Source: Sialis fuliginosa | Taxonomy: Eukaryota > Arthropoda > Insecta > Megaloptera > Sialidae | Direction: 5' to 3' | Assembly: GCA_961205875.1 (NCBI GenBank) | Contig: OY540809.1 | Span: 31,880,267-31,944,266, forward strand | Length of the DNA: 64,000 bases | Part shown: piece by piece, positions 35,615 through 45,393 of the stretch | Position numbering within the stretch: the stretch's first letter is position 1 | How the letters are laid out: every line of letters begins with the position of its first letter | Notes under the pieces: model-generated | The model's database searches: none | What the model saw: only the letters and a program-made list of their open reading frames with translations | Told to the model about the DNA's origin: nothing | Program-made: the position numbers and the translations under genes

Positions 35615-38600
35615 CTATTGGTCCATCGGGGGTGCTGCCCGCAACTGGTCTTCGTGGACCTTGATTTGGTGGTTGCCCTTAGCTAGTAGGTAAACATGGG
35701 GCCCTAGGATGGCCTCTATTTGATGTGGTGCTGACCATTTTGCTGCGAATGGCGCGTGGAAATTTTCGGCGGCGTCTGAGAGGTGGTGCTCTCTGTACAA
35801 GACCCAACTGCCAGGTAGGTATCGATTCTGGTCTGGCGGGTCTGCGGTCAGGTACTTGTTCTGGTAGTCGTGTTGGCGTGCGGCGATGATCTGATTCCGT
35901 TCCGCGGCCTCGGGCAACTGACTTGTGTTCAGGGAATTGGCGATTCTCCAGTGACCGGGACGTTGTAGGTTGTAGCCAAACAAGGCTTCGCTGGGAGTAT
36001 AGCCTGTGGCGGCATTCCGTCGTGTCCGAATGTTGTACAGAGTGTCGGCGATATACTGATCCCATTTTGTGTGGACTTCGTTATGAAGGTGTAATCTTAA
36101 CCCCTTCTTCAACTCTTGATTGCGCCGTTCCGTGGGGTTGGCGCGGGGGTGATAGACGGCAGTGGTCCAATGCAAGCTCTCCCATCGTTCGCAAGCCCTC
36201 TTCCATGAATGGCTAATGAACTGGCGTCCGTTATCCGAGATGATTGCTTTCGGATAACCATACCTTGCGTAAATTTCTGTGTCCAAAAGACGTATCAAAG
36301 TTGGAGCTTTGGATGTCCCGATGGGAAAGGCTTCGACCCATCGCGTAAATAGATCGGTGACTACGAAGATGAATCGCTTCCCTTTTGTGCTCTTAGGATA
36401 AGGTCCCATGATGTCCACGGCAATCGTCTCCCAAGGTTTTGTTGGCTGATGCGCTCGTTGCGGAGCGGTGTGAGGATGGTTGTTTGCCTTATAGCAACTG
36501 CAAATCAGACAGTTCCGGACGTGTTTTGTTACGTCCTGTCTCAGATGAGGCCAAAAGTAACGCTTACTAATGGCCCGTAACGTCTCCCTGTATCCTGGAT
36601 GTCCCGCGAGTGTGTGGTCGTGATAATGATGTAGGACTGTGGGACGTTCCGCGCTTGGGACGTACAGACGGAAGTCGGTTGGTCCGCCGTACCACAGTGC
36701 ATTATCGCGTATTTGATACCCCGCTGGGAGGTCCTCGTGATTGCCTTCTTTTTCAGGAAGTAACCACTGTTGAATGGAGGGGTCGTTATGTTGTTCCTGC
36801 TGAATCTCTTCGTCGAGATTAGGCGCCGTTATTTGCATCAGCCGGGGCGTTGTCTCTGCGACATACCCCTTCCTCCTGGGTGGTGTGAGATTGGGTTGGA
36901 CCTCAAGGGCTTCGGGCAGGCCTTGAGCGTCCGGGTTCCGTGACAGTACGTCCGGAAGTTCATTGTCCTTCCCTGGGCAGTGTTCAATGTTGAACGCAAA
37001 CTCCTGTAGTAGTAAGGCCCATCGTGTGAGCTTCGCTCGATGATCCTTTGTTTGGTGCAGCCAGGTAAGAGCGCGGCTATCTGTACGAAGGGTGAACGGT
37101 CTATCCTCCAAGTAGGGGCGGTAACGCTTTATCGCCCATACCGCTGCAAGGCATTCCTGCTCGTTGCAGTGGTATTTTCTCTCGGCAGGATTAAATCGTG
37201 AGCTCGCATAGGATATTATGCGTCGGTTCTTGTTTTCACCTTCTTGGTACAGGACAGCGGCTACTCCTTCCTGACTGGCATCAGTTTGGAGAACGAACGG
37301 AAGCGTCGGATCGGGGCGGTGGAGTTTCAAAGGTTCTGATAGGGCATGCTTGATTTTAAGGAACCCTTCTTGGGCCTGTGGTGTCCAGGAATACTTCTTC
37401 TTCTCGCTCAGAAGATCGTTGAGCGGGGCAGCGATATCGGCGAAATGATCGATGTATTCTCGAAGCCAGTTGCATAGGCCCAAGAAGCTTCGCAACTCCT
37501 TCCTGGTTCTTGGAGCGGAGAAGTTTTGGATTTGGTGCAAGTGATGTTCTTGCGGGTGGTTGTACTCCTCGCTAATAGTATGCCCCAAGTATTCCAGGGA
37601 GCGGCAGCCCAATTTACATTTCTCCGGTGCACCAACCAATCCGTGCAGTCGCAAACGCTCAAATACCTTCTGCAGATGTCCAAGGTGCTCATCGTACGTG
37701 TTGGAATAGACGATTATGTCGTCGATGTAGACGAGGCAGAAGTCCCGGAGATAGCCTGTCAATACTTGTTGGCTCATCAGACGTTGGAACGTCCCTGGCG
37801 CTCCCTTTAGGCCGAACGGCATGACCTTGAACTCATAACAGCCTCCGGAAGGAGTGCAGAAAGCGGTCGCGTGTTGTGAGTCGGGATGCATCGGAATCTG
37901 CCAGTAGCCAGATTTTAGGTCGATGGCTGAGAACACCTTGGCGAGGCCGAGGTCCTTGAGCGTCTCGTGTATCAATGGTAGGGGGGTGACTTCATCCTTC
38001 GTAATGGCGTTGATCTTCCGGTAGTCAACGCAGAAGCGAGACTCTCCGTTTTTCTTGGCGACCATCACGATCGGCGAGCTGTATGGCGACGTGCTGGGCT
38101 TGATCACTCCCTCTGCCAGCATCTCCTCCACTTGCTGGTGGATGAGTCGTCTCTTCTCCACCGAGTAGCGATACATCGGCGATCGGACGGGTGTAGAAGT
38201 GATGAGCGGTATTTTGTGTGTAGTGGAGTTTGTTGGGACCTGTGGTGATCGGAAGACGTCCCTGAATCGCTCCATTAACGCTTGAGCAGTGGGTTGGAGG
38301 TGCGGCGGAAATTCTCCAATCTGGGGCAGCGTGATTACTTCCTCGGTGCATGGCGGCAGTGCCCAATGAATAGTGTGACGCTGCGTGGTGCCGTAATAGA
38401 CACACTTTCGGGCAAAGTCCATTGTGGCTTCCTGACTTGTGAACCACGGCAGGCCCAAAATAAAGTCTTCCCGCAAGTCGTGCACGGTCAGTACGTCCAA
38501 CTGCGAGCAAACGTCTTCTATTGTGATGGTTATAGATTGCGCTCCTGAAGCGATGGCGTATTCCCCCTTCTTGGCGAGCTCTACCTCCTGATAGGATGAC

Positions 38601-38956
38601 GTATGGGAGGCGGGTAGATATTCGTCGTTTATGAAGTTGTGGGATGCGGCCGAGTCCAGGAGAGCGTAGTAGGTCCGGTTCTTAAAACTAATTTTGATTC
38701 TGGGAAGTGCGGTTACGCTGGTGGCGATCTGGTATGACCGGCTCCCGACGTTGTTGGCCCTGTCGTCGTAGGAGGGTTGTCGGTGCTTCTCCCTGGCCGA
38801 TGGTAGTTTTCCCGGGCTGGATATCTTGTGTTCAGCATGGGGCAGTCCCGGTGGAAGTGTCGTTGTGAACAGTGATGACATCGCGGAAGTGATGGCACTG
38901 TTGGTGACGGCTGCTTGTTTGCGGCCGCCTGGTTTGTCGTCGTCATCTCCTGCCAA
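35615..38956 (-). CDS. pol: Gypsy Pol polyprotein (protease, RT, RNase H, integrase)
   Basis: A single open frame of 1,113 codons from the first ATG. The domains in order are: a retropepsin-like protease with LLDSAAS near residue 100 (Ala where DTG/DSG proteases have Gly); reverse transcriptase with FCVDYRK and the catalytic YIDD box near residue 415; RNase H with TDAS and TDSRAL; an integrase zinc finger (HHCC type, ending CLICSC); and the integrase core with VDIMGP, SDNG and a Glu in NPTERRNQEL. This enzyme set copies the RNA into DNA and inserts it. The frame is -1 relative to gag and overlaps it by 244 bp, so a -1 frameshift is likely. The stop lies about 35 bp before the 3' LTR. The long intact frame suggests recent activity. 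Confidence 0.95.
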   Translation of the reverse strand: MAGDDDDKPGGRKQAAVTNSAITSAMSSLFTTTLPPGLPHAEHKISSPGKLPSAREKHRQPSYDDRANNVGSRSYQIATSVTALPRIKISFKNRTYYALLDSAASHNFINDEYLPASHTSSYQEVELAKKGEYAIASGAQSITITIEDVCSQLDVLTVHDLREDFILGLPWFTSQEATMDFARKCVYYGTTQRHTIHWALPPCTEEVITLPQIGEFPPHLQPTAQALMERFRDVFRSPQVPTNSTTHKIPLITSTPVRSPMYRYSVEKRRLIHQQVEEMLAEGVIKPSTSPYSSPIVMVAKKNGESRFCVDYRKINAITKDEVTPLPLIHETLKDLGLAKVFSAIDLKSGYWQIPMHPDSQHATAFCTPSGGCYEFKVMPFGLKGAPGTFQRLMSQQVLTGYLRDFCLVYIDDIIVYSNTYDEHLGHLQKVFERLRLHGLVGAPEKCKLGCRSLEYLGHTISEEYNHPQEHHLHQIQNFSAPRTRKELRSFLGLCNWLREYIDHFADIAAPLNDLLSEKKKYSWTPQAQEGFLKIKHALSEPLKLHRPDPTLPFVLQTDASQEGVAAVLYQEGENKNRRIISYASSRFNPAERKYHCNEQECLAAVWAIKRYRPYLEDRPFTLRTDSRALTWLHQTKDHRAKLTRWALLLQEFAFNIEHCPGKDNELPDVLSRNPDAQGLPEALEVQPNLTPPRRKGYVAETTPRLMQITAPNLDEEIQQEQHNDPSIQQWLLPEKEGNHEDLPAGYQIRDNALWYGGPTDFRLYVPSAERPTVLHHYHDHTLAGHPGYRETLRAISKRYFWPHLRQDVTKHVRNCLICSCYKANNHPHTAPQRAHQPTKPWETIAVDIMGPYPKSTKGKRFIFVVTDLFTRWVEAFPIGTSKAPTLIRLLDTEIYARYGYPKAIISDNGRQFISHSWKRACERWESLHWTTAVYHPRANPTERRNQELKKGLRLHLHNEVHTKWDQYIADTLYNIRTRRNAATGYTPSEALFGYNLQRPGHWRIANSLNTSQLPEAAERNQIIAARQHDYQNKYLTADPPDQNRYLPGSWVLYREHHLSDAAENFHAPFAAKWSAPHQIEAILGPHVYLLAKGNHQIKVHEDQLRAAPPMDQ

Positions 38957-39711
38957 TCTCGCTCGACATCGCGGGCGCGATCCACAAGCTCTACCAACGT
39001 GGATGGCGTCGGTACCCTCAGGAATGGGCGTATGTTCGGTTTCACGAGTTCCACGAGGAAACGGACGATTTCTTCGGCTTCCTTCTCTGGGTGGAGGCGT
39101 TGGAACAAACTAATTTTGTTCAGTAGGAAGAGTTCGCAAGATTCAGTGTTCTTCTGCTTCTGGCCATACAGTTGTGACATCAACAGTGCTATAGTTTCGG
39201 GTCCGGCGAACTTCTTTTGTAGCCGTTCGCTAAAGTCTGACCACGGTAGTTGAAGGCGCTTGTATGTTCTCCACCAGCTTGCGGCATTGTCCTTCAATTG
39301 CGGGGTGATGGTGTCAACCCACTGGCTCCGTGGAATTCTTAGGTCTTGCAAATGTTCCTCGCACTTCCTCAGGTAGATTCCCGGATCTTCCGATACGTCT
39401 CCTCGGAATACTGGTGGTGTCGGACTTGACTGAACCAGCAACTTGGATAGTAGCTGGTTCAGTGTGGTAATTCCCATAGGAATTGTTTCTGGGTCCATTG
39501 TGACTCTTGGCGTTTCTATTTCTCTCAGTGTTTCCCTGGGAAATAACTCTGTTTCCGTTGTGGTTCTTATCGGCGTAGTTTCAGTTTCTCTTGGGGTCTC
39601 CCTCAGAGTTTCTTCGTGTTGTGTTGGGCGCCACCGGGTAGTTACTCCCGGATGTAACGGCGGAGTGCCGTTGTTTGTTCGTGGTTCAGACAATGAGCGT
39701 TTTCTTGTCAT
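38713..39711 (-). CDS. gag: Gypsy Gag (capsid and nucleocapsid)
   Basis: 332 codons beginning about 65 bp after the 5' LTR. The N-terminal third is rich in Arg, Thr and Pro. The middle (residues about 100-230) has the retrotransposon Gag pattern, with LKDNAASWWRTYKR-like and DFSERLQKKF-like segments. Near residue 275 is one zinc knuckle, CHHCSQRHFHRDC, which reads C-x2-C-x3-H-x4-C, one residue shorter than the usual spacing. Gag forms the virus-like particle and binds the RNA. Its last 244 bp overlap pol in another frame. The first ATG of the frame is taken as the start; an upstream start is impossible because of the nearby LTR. Confidence 0.9.
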   Translation of the reverse strand: MTRKRSLSEPRTNNGTPPLHPGVTTRWRPTQHEETLRETPRETETTPIRTTTETELFPRETLREIETPRVTMDPETIPMGITTLNQLLSKLLVQSSPTPPVFRGDVSEDPGIYLRKCEEHLQDLRIPRSQWVDTITPQLKDNAASWWRTYKRLQLPWSDFSERLQKKFAGPETIALLMSQLYGQKQKNTESCELFLLNKISLFQRLHPEKEAEEIVRFLVELVKPNIRPFLRVPTPSTLVELVDRARDVERDWQEMTTTNQAAANKQPSPTVPSLPRCHHCSQRHFHRDCPMLNTRYPARENYHRPGRSTDNPPTTTGPTTSGAGHTRSPPA

Positions 39712-39756
39712 GTTCAGGGCGTTGGGTCGGAAGCTTTCGCTTAAGTTTCCGGGCCA

Positions 39757-39775
39757 CTACGTTGGGCCGCCAAAT
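39757..39775 (-). promoter_or_regulatory. Primer-binding-site-like sequence
   Basis: On the minus strand, right after the LTR end, the sequence is ATTTGGCGGCCCAACGTAG. TGGCGGCCCAACG resembles the TGGCGCCCAAC type of primer-binding site with one extra G. The priming tRNA cannot be named from this alone. Confidence 0.6.
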
Positions 39776-40023
39776 TGTTGTACCCTCGCTTTTGTGTTTT
39801 AGCGAGAAATAAAAACAATGTTGGCTTAGGAAGGAATATTTATTTCGTCGTTAATAGATATACAGATTATACAATTATTTACAATGGATGAGGGGCGTCT
39901 TTTCTGTCTTGACGGGGATCGACGGGGATTCCAGTGTCGTTGGAATCGGCTGGGCTGATGTTGGGATCAGCTGGGCCGGTGCGATCCTTCAGATGTCAAT
40001 GGGGCAGACGTCATTCGTGTGAT

Positions 40024-40370
40024 GGTGGGCTTCTCGGTGGAAGCTGGGTTGGGTGTCATTTGGGATGACGGCGGGCTTCGCGGTGGAAGCTGTGCTGGGC
40101 GTCATGAAGATGACGGCGGGCTTCTCGGTGGAAGCTGTGTTGGGCGTCATTAATATGACGGCGGGCTTCTCGGTGGAAGCTGTGCTGGGCGTCATGAAGA
40201 TGACGGCGGGCTTCGCGGTGGAAGCTGTGTTGGGCGTCATGAAGATGACGGCGGGCTTCGCGGTGGAAGCTGTGTTGGGCGTCATGAAGATGACGGCGGG
40301 CTTCTCGGTGGAAGCTGTGTTGGGCGTCATGAAGATGACGGCGGGCTTCGCGGTGGAAGCTGGGTCTAGT
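40024..40370 (+). repeat. 45-bp minisatellite, about 7 copies
   Basis: The unit is GCGGGCTTCTCGGTGGAAGC, then TGTGCTGGGCGTCATGAAGA, then TGACG. 45 is a multiple of three, so each strand keeps one repetitive 15-residue peptide frame. These frames are by-products of the repeat. Confidence 0.9.
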
Positions 40371-41181
40371 CGTGAGACGGCGCTCGGCTTCCGGTGCGCG
40401 TCTGTGAATGTTGGCATCACAGTGGCGGTGAACGTCTCTCGGCGGGCGTCGGCGGTCGGCGTTCTTCTCGGAGCGTCAGCGGTCTCTGGTCGTGAGACGG
40501 CGCTCGGCTTCCGGTGCGCGTCTATGATTTTGGGTGTCACAGCGGCGACGGACGTCTCTTGGCGGGCTTCAGCGGGCGGCGTTCTTCTTCGGGCGTCAGC
40601 GGTCAGAGTTCTTGTCTGAGCGGCAACGGCTTTGAATCCGGAGACGGCGCTTGTCTTCGGGTGCGTGCCTGTGAATTTGGGCGTCACAGCTGCAGCGGGC
40701 ATCTCTGGTGAACGTCAGCGGTTCTCAACGTGAGGTGACGGCGGCATCCTTCGGCGGGCGGCAGTGGTCCTCATCGTGAGGCGATGGCGTCTCCTTCGGC
40801 GGGCGGCAGTGGTCCTCAAACGTCCGGTGGTGGGCGTCTTCTTCGGCGGCGGCAGTGGTCCTCAAACGTCCGGTGGTGGACGTCTTCTTAGGCGGCGGCA
40901 GTGGTCCTCAAACGTCCGGTGGTGGACGTCTTCTTCGGCGGCGGCAGTGGTCCTCAAACGTCCGGTGGTTGACGTCTTCTTCGGCGGCGGCAGTGGTCCT
41001 CAACTTCAGGCGGTGGCGTCAGTGGTCCTCAACCAGCGACACTGGAGTGGTATCTCGAGCACCTCTGCTGCCAAGTATTAACTCGGCAGCAGGGTGACAG
41101 TTCCACTACCAGTGGTAGGTAGGGCACTTGTCCCTGGAGTTGACTTCGAGTTAACTGACTTTTCATAAAAAATCGGGAGGC

Positions 41182-41190
41182 TTTATATCG
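41182..41190 (-). promoter_or_regulatory. TATA box of the 5' LTR
   Basis: On the minus strand the sequence is GACGATATAAAGCC. A start about 25-30 bp downstream would place the minisatellites inside the transcribed R/leader region. Polyadenylation could use AATAAA (minus strand) near 39845. Confidence 0.55.
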
Positions 41191-41806
41191 TCCACGGATG
41201 CGCTTCGTTGGTGAGAGCCAACTCGCAACTTCACCCTTCTCCCTTTCATTAAGAAAGGATGGACTGACGTGTTGGCGTTCGGATGGCGGTTTACCCTAGT
41301 GTTGGGTTTTGCCGGCGATCCGTTTGGGCTAGAATCGTCGGTGAGGTGTCTTTCGACAGCTGGAAAGATTCTTCACAACGTGGCGGACGAAATTTCATTG
41401 TCCGGTGAGGGAGGGGCATATCATATATTTGATTAAAAAATATTGATAATTTTGAAAAACTAAGTGGGGAGCAATTTGGAGCAATTTAGGAGCAATTGAT
41501 TGACCATAAAAATTATTTCGAAAAACGATTAATTTTTGAAAAATACCATATAAGGATAATTTTCTTTGTTTAGTTAATAACTTTTGATTATATTTTATTA
41601 GAGTTGGAGCAAATTCAGATATATGAGGAGCAATTAAGGAGCAATTTTTTGAGATAAAAAAAATTTTGGTTTTTCACTTTTCCGCGCTAACTTCCTGACG
41701 GTCTACTTCGGTGCATAAAAACGTGGTGAAATGGTTACTTTTGTAAAAATTATTAAATATCACAGAAAGTATGGGGTTTAGACATAAGATGTACCCTATA
41801 CAAATT

Positions 41807-43211
41807 ATACAATAATAAATTATCATTTTAAAAGTTCATAAGCCATTATATACCTAATTGTTATGATTTTTTTAGCGAATTTTATTACTAACCAAAATTT
41901 TATCTTGGGGGTGAGGGGGGTGGGGCACGGGGGGTGTCTAACATTAAATATAATAATATATTATCATTTTATAAGTTTATAAGCCTCTATAGGCCTATTT
42001 GTTATGATTTTTTTAGTGCATTTTATTACTAATCCAAAATTACCTTTTGGGGGAGCTGGGAGGGGGAACAGCATGAATAAAAACTTCTGCCATGAGTGTA
42101 TATGTATCTATTTTATAGTTCATAACAAAGGCATACAAGGCGCGGCAGAAATTTTCATTCGGTATTTTAGATTTTACAGCATTTTTAAGATTGGGGCCCA
42201 ATTCTGGCCATTTGTAGGCCTTATAGCACCGAAGTCCCTACATAAAAAATTCTGCCATTATGTTTTTATGTAAGTATATGTCCAAATAAACATTTTGCAC
42301 CAGGTCTGGTCCGGTTGTTATCTGATTTTTTTGGGTCGAAATTTTGAGAGACCCCTGTAATTAAACCCATACGCAAAAATTTCTGCCGTATATCCAAAAC
42401 ATCTTTAATTGGGGTCTACTATAAGCAACCGTCTCATTCAAACGGTTGTTACGTGATTTTTTTGTGCGTATTTTTCGTGGGCCCTATCTATTAAATCCCT
42501 ACAAGCTGGTGGACCGGACTCATCGTCCAAGCTTTGTCTGAGTGAGTACTTAAAAAAAACACAACGGCAGACGGTTGTTAAATCTACACCGATTTTGCAG
42601 CTGGCTCCTATACTAGAAGGGTTTATAATTAAAAAAATGTCAGATAAAAGTTCTATAAAAATGATAAAATATTAAGTAATTGTAGTTATGACTTTGATGT
42701 AACTAAACAAAAATGTATATGAATATTTAAACCAGGAACGTATTAAGGAGAATTTATAATTAATTTTTTCTCATAAAATTTGTTTAAAAATGAAAATGTT
42801 AACCAATGGAAGTTGTCATATCTATGTAATTAACTAACAATGTGTATTGAATATTTAAGCCAGGCATGTATTAAATAGAATTTATAATTAATTTTATCCA
42901 ATAAAAACTGTATAAAATGAAACAATTTAGCAATAAGTTATAGCATTAACGTAGTTAATACGAAAATATATTATGCATATTTCAGTCAGGCACGTATTAA
43001 GCAGAATTTATAATCAGAAAATTTTCCGATAAAAATTCTATAAAAATGAAAAGATTAAGTGATTTCATGTTACTAAACCACAAAAGTATATGAATATTTA
43101 AGTCAGGCACGTATTAAGGAGAATTTATAATTAATTTTTTCTCACAAAAAATGTATAAAAATGAAACTGTTAACAAAAGAAAGATTATATTGATCTAAAT
43201 GAATCAAATAT
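41807..43211. repeat. AT-rich repeats, including an inverted relative of the 8.4-9.0 kb array
   Basis: 41840-42060 has a roughly 150-bp near-duplication (TTATGATTTTTTTAGCGAAT and TTATGATTTTTTTAGTGCAT, each followed by a G-run). 42640-43140 is the reverse-complement relative of 8440-8995 (CAGGCACGTATTAAG every ~130-150 bp, about four times). No gene. Confidence 0.6.
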
Positions 43212-44260
43212 ACCGGGTGGACCATTTTAACCTTTAATGGAAAATAACTCGACCGGTAAGCGAAATAATAAAAAAAAGTTTTATGCAAAAGTTGTTGGGC
43301 AAAGAGGGGGACGTACGACCATGACCTTGAATTTGACCTTGACTTTGACCGTAGGGGATATTTGAAGGCCAAATAATTTTTTTCAAATGGAAATGCCTAT
43401 TTTCGACCCCGGATTCGGAAAGAACGGGAAATTCTACAATACTATATGTAGATTCATAAGGTCAAATATCATGAATTGAGGTCATTTCAGGTTAAAAGGA
43501 ACTTGTACGTGTATTCATGCCAGTGGCGTAGGAACGGGGGGGGTTTTGGGGTCGACCCCTCCCCCCTGAAATATTCAATGTTCTTAAAATATATGAAATT
43601 AGTATTACAATTTTGAATTGAATGACCTTTTTTTTTTTGATCATATATGTACATAGTTAACTGCCCTCAGTTATATGACTAGAAAAAAAAAGGTCTTCAA
43701 TAACTACTTTTTAATTAATTTTCAATTGTGCGACCTTTTTTTTTTTTTAGTCATAAAATTAGAAATTATAATAATAATTTCGCATATTTAGGGAACCCCA
43801 AACTTAAAAAAAGAGGATTTTCATAATTTTTTTTCTCGGTTGTTTACGAGTTTCCGGTCAACCGGCTTGGTGTGTATGTTTGTCTATGCCACTACTACAA
43901 CCCTATTTTTTTTAAACAAATTGGTGCATCTGATATCTGGTTGTCCCGTTGTTAGAAGAAATCGAAAAAAATTGAACTTTGTTGATTACAGCGCCATCTA
44001 TGATGAATCGAACAAAATAGTTCAGTCAAATCGTACGTACTTTTAGCCGTAGAATCCGTATCTGCAATAAAAAATTGAGGTTCCTATTTAAGATTTAAAG
44101 ATACCCCCTCCTCAACCTACAAAGAGGGGGTGGGGGACTATTTTTTTGCACTAATGTATTTCCCCCGTGGAACGATTAAATTTTGATTATTGACATTTTT
44201 TTCGTAGAGTGCTTATTTTTCGAGATATTTGAAAGTTTCAGGTTAAAAAAAACACCCGGT
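43212..44260. mobile_element. Element with ACCGGGTG inverted ends
   Basis: The left end is ACCGGGTGGACCATTTTAACC and the right end, read inward, ACCGGGTGTTTTTTTTAACC. Flanking bases are TAT/ATG in AT microsatellite-like DNA, so the duplication is unclear. The ends match the palindrome at 56542-57736. Inside, at about 43522, is a CAGTGGCGTAGG hAT-like end without a recognisable partner. The 68-residue frame at 43840-44046 has no domain. Confidence 0.55.
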
Positions 44261-44429
44261 ATGTATGTATGTATGTATATTAATAAAAAGCAAAAAATAA
44301 ATAAAAAATTATATATCATCCCCTGTCTTAAAATATTACCTATTATTTATGCTATTAACGTAAAAAAAAATACAACGCTGGTGAAGCGGGTGGGTCCAAC
44401 ACTACTAGTATTAATTTTTATTTTTTTGT

Positions 44430-45000
44430 ATTTTTTATGATAAAAATCATTTGTTAATACAGGCCTGCCCAAATTGCACAATTCTATATTTTAGTTTGAT
44501 TATATTTTCTTTAATTTTTTGTATATTTTTAATATAAAATATTATTTGTAAATTTTCTTTAATACGGATCTGCCCAAAATAACCAATATTATAATTTGGT
44601 TGAATTATATTACCTAACTTAACTACTTTTTTATTTTATCTTTACATTTTTGTATGTTTTTAATATAAAATATTATTTATAAATTTTCATTAATACAGGC
44701 CTGCCTTAATTTTTTTCAATATTATAATTTGTTGAAATATATAGTCAATGTAACAACTTTCTTCAATTTATTTACCTTACATAGTTTTTTGAAAATAACA
44801 TTTAAATGTCTTCCTTAATACGGATCTGTCTTAATTGTTAAATATTTTTTTGTACATTATACTATTCACGCAAACATAACAATTATCTTAAATTTGACTT
44901 TATATTTTCATATATTTTTGCATAAAATAATATCAATTGTAAATTTTCCTTAATACAAACCTGATCTAATTTAAATATACTAATTCCAAATTTATCTTTA
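44430..45000 (+). repeat. Tandem array, ~130-bp unit with TTAATACGGATCTGCC
   Basis: TTAATACGGATCTGCCCAAA, TTAATACAGGCCTGCCTTAA, TTAATACGGATCTGTCTTAA and TTAATACAAACCTGATCTAA occur in order about 125-140 bp apart. The unit is similar in plan to 8440-8995 and to the arrays inside the adjacent Helitron-like elements. Confidence 0.65.
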
Positions 45001-45393
45001 TAATTATAATTCATTATATATTAATAATTTCAACCCGCTTGCTTAATATTTTTCACAACTAGTAATGAAAACAACATTTGAAAACATCGCTGCCACTACT
45101 GAGTATTAGTGAAAAATGAATACCCAGTAATGGTTATTGAACACAAAACCCCTCCTAGAACAATAAAATTAAATTTGGTGGTGACTTTATCTTTAAGATA
45201 TGTTCAAGAATGAAACATATTAATTTCACTTAAAAAAAAAATTTAAGCACCATAAAAATCATTAATAATCGAACTCGCTCCACTAATCATTTACATAAGA
45301 AAATGCACACTTCGTAAATTTTGACTGTTTTGACACCTATTGGCCGATTGTCATCAAATTACGCTGTAAGACAGTTAAATGTATATAGATTAA

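Larger units (their letters stand above)
34408..41423 (-). mobile_element. Ty3/gypsy LTR retrotransposon with open gag and pol
   Basis: A 7,016-bp element transcribed on the minus strand, bounded by LTRs 34408-35580 and 39776-41423 (TG...CA when read on either strand) and flanked by TATA at 34404-34407 and 41424-41427. Next to the 5' LTR a primer-binding-like TGGCGGCCCAACG (minus strand, about 39773-39761) is followed by gag and then an overlapping pol. A purine-rich CAGGCAGGGAGGAT (minus strand) abuts the 3' LTR. It lies inside the right arm of the large palindrome; the empty counterpart of the site is at about 29612-29640. There is no envelope gene. The two LTRs look like different subfamilies. 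Confidence 0.92.
39776..41423 (-). repeat. 5' LTR of the minus-strand gypsy element (1648 bp)
   Basis: From TGTTGTACCC to GGGCATATCA. It carries about seven 45-bp units (40024-40370), about two 120-bp units (40373-40616) and about four 46-bp units (40809-41000). In repeat content and single-base differences it resembles the solo LTR at 61517-63410 more than its own partner. A TATA box lies at about 41182-41190 (minus strand GACGATATAAAGCC). Confidence 0.9.
28663..41806. mobile_element. Very large imperfect palindrome, interrupted by a gypsy element
   Basis: The outer left arm (AATTTGTATAGGGGATATC, then CACGTTTTTATGCACCGAAG) is the inverse of the outer right arm ending at 41806. 29036-29640 (AATTGCTCC blocks) pairs with 41430-41700. 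29767-29960 pairs with 34060-34269, and 30100-30440 pairs with 31060-31820. Without the 7,016-bp LTR element at 34408-41423, the structure is about 6.1 kb around a centre near 30750. The arms differ by internal tandem duplications and by a hAT MITE that is whole on the right and one-ended on the left. No transposase frame was found. It could be a foldback transposon or an inverted segmental duplication. Confidence 0.75.

Noticed and set aside
39989..40711. Minus-strand 237-residue and plus-strand 188-residue repetitive frames
   Set aside because: Same LTR arrays as in the solo LTR; they vary with copy number and precede gag within the LTR.
43840..44440. Frames of 68 and 85 residues
   Set aside because: Inside or overlapping the ACCGGGTG element; Lys/Ile/Phe-rich with no conserved motif.
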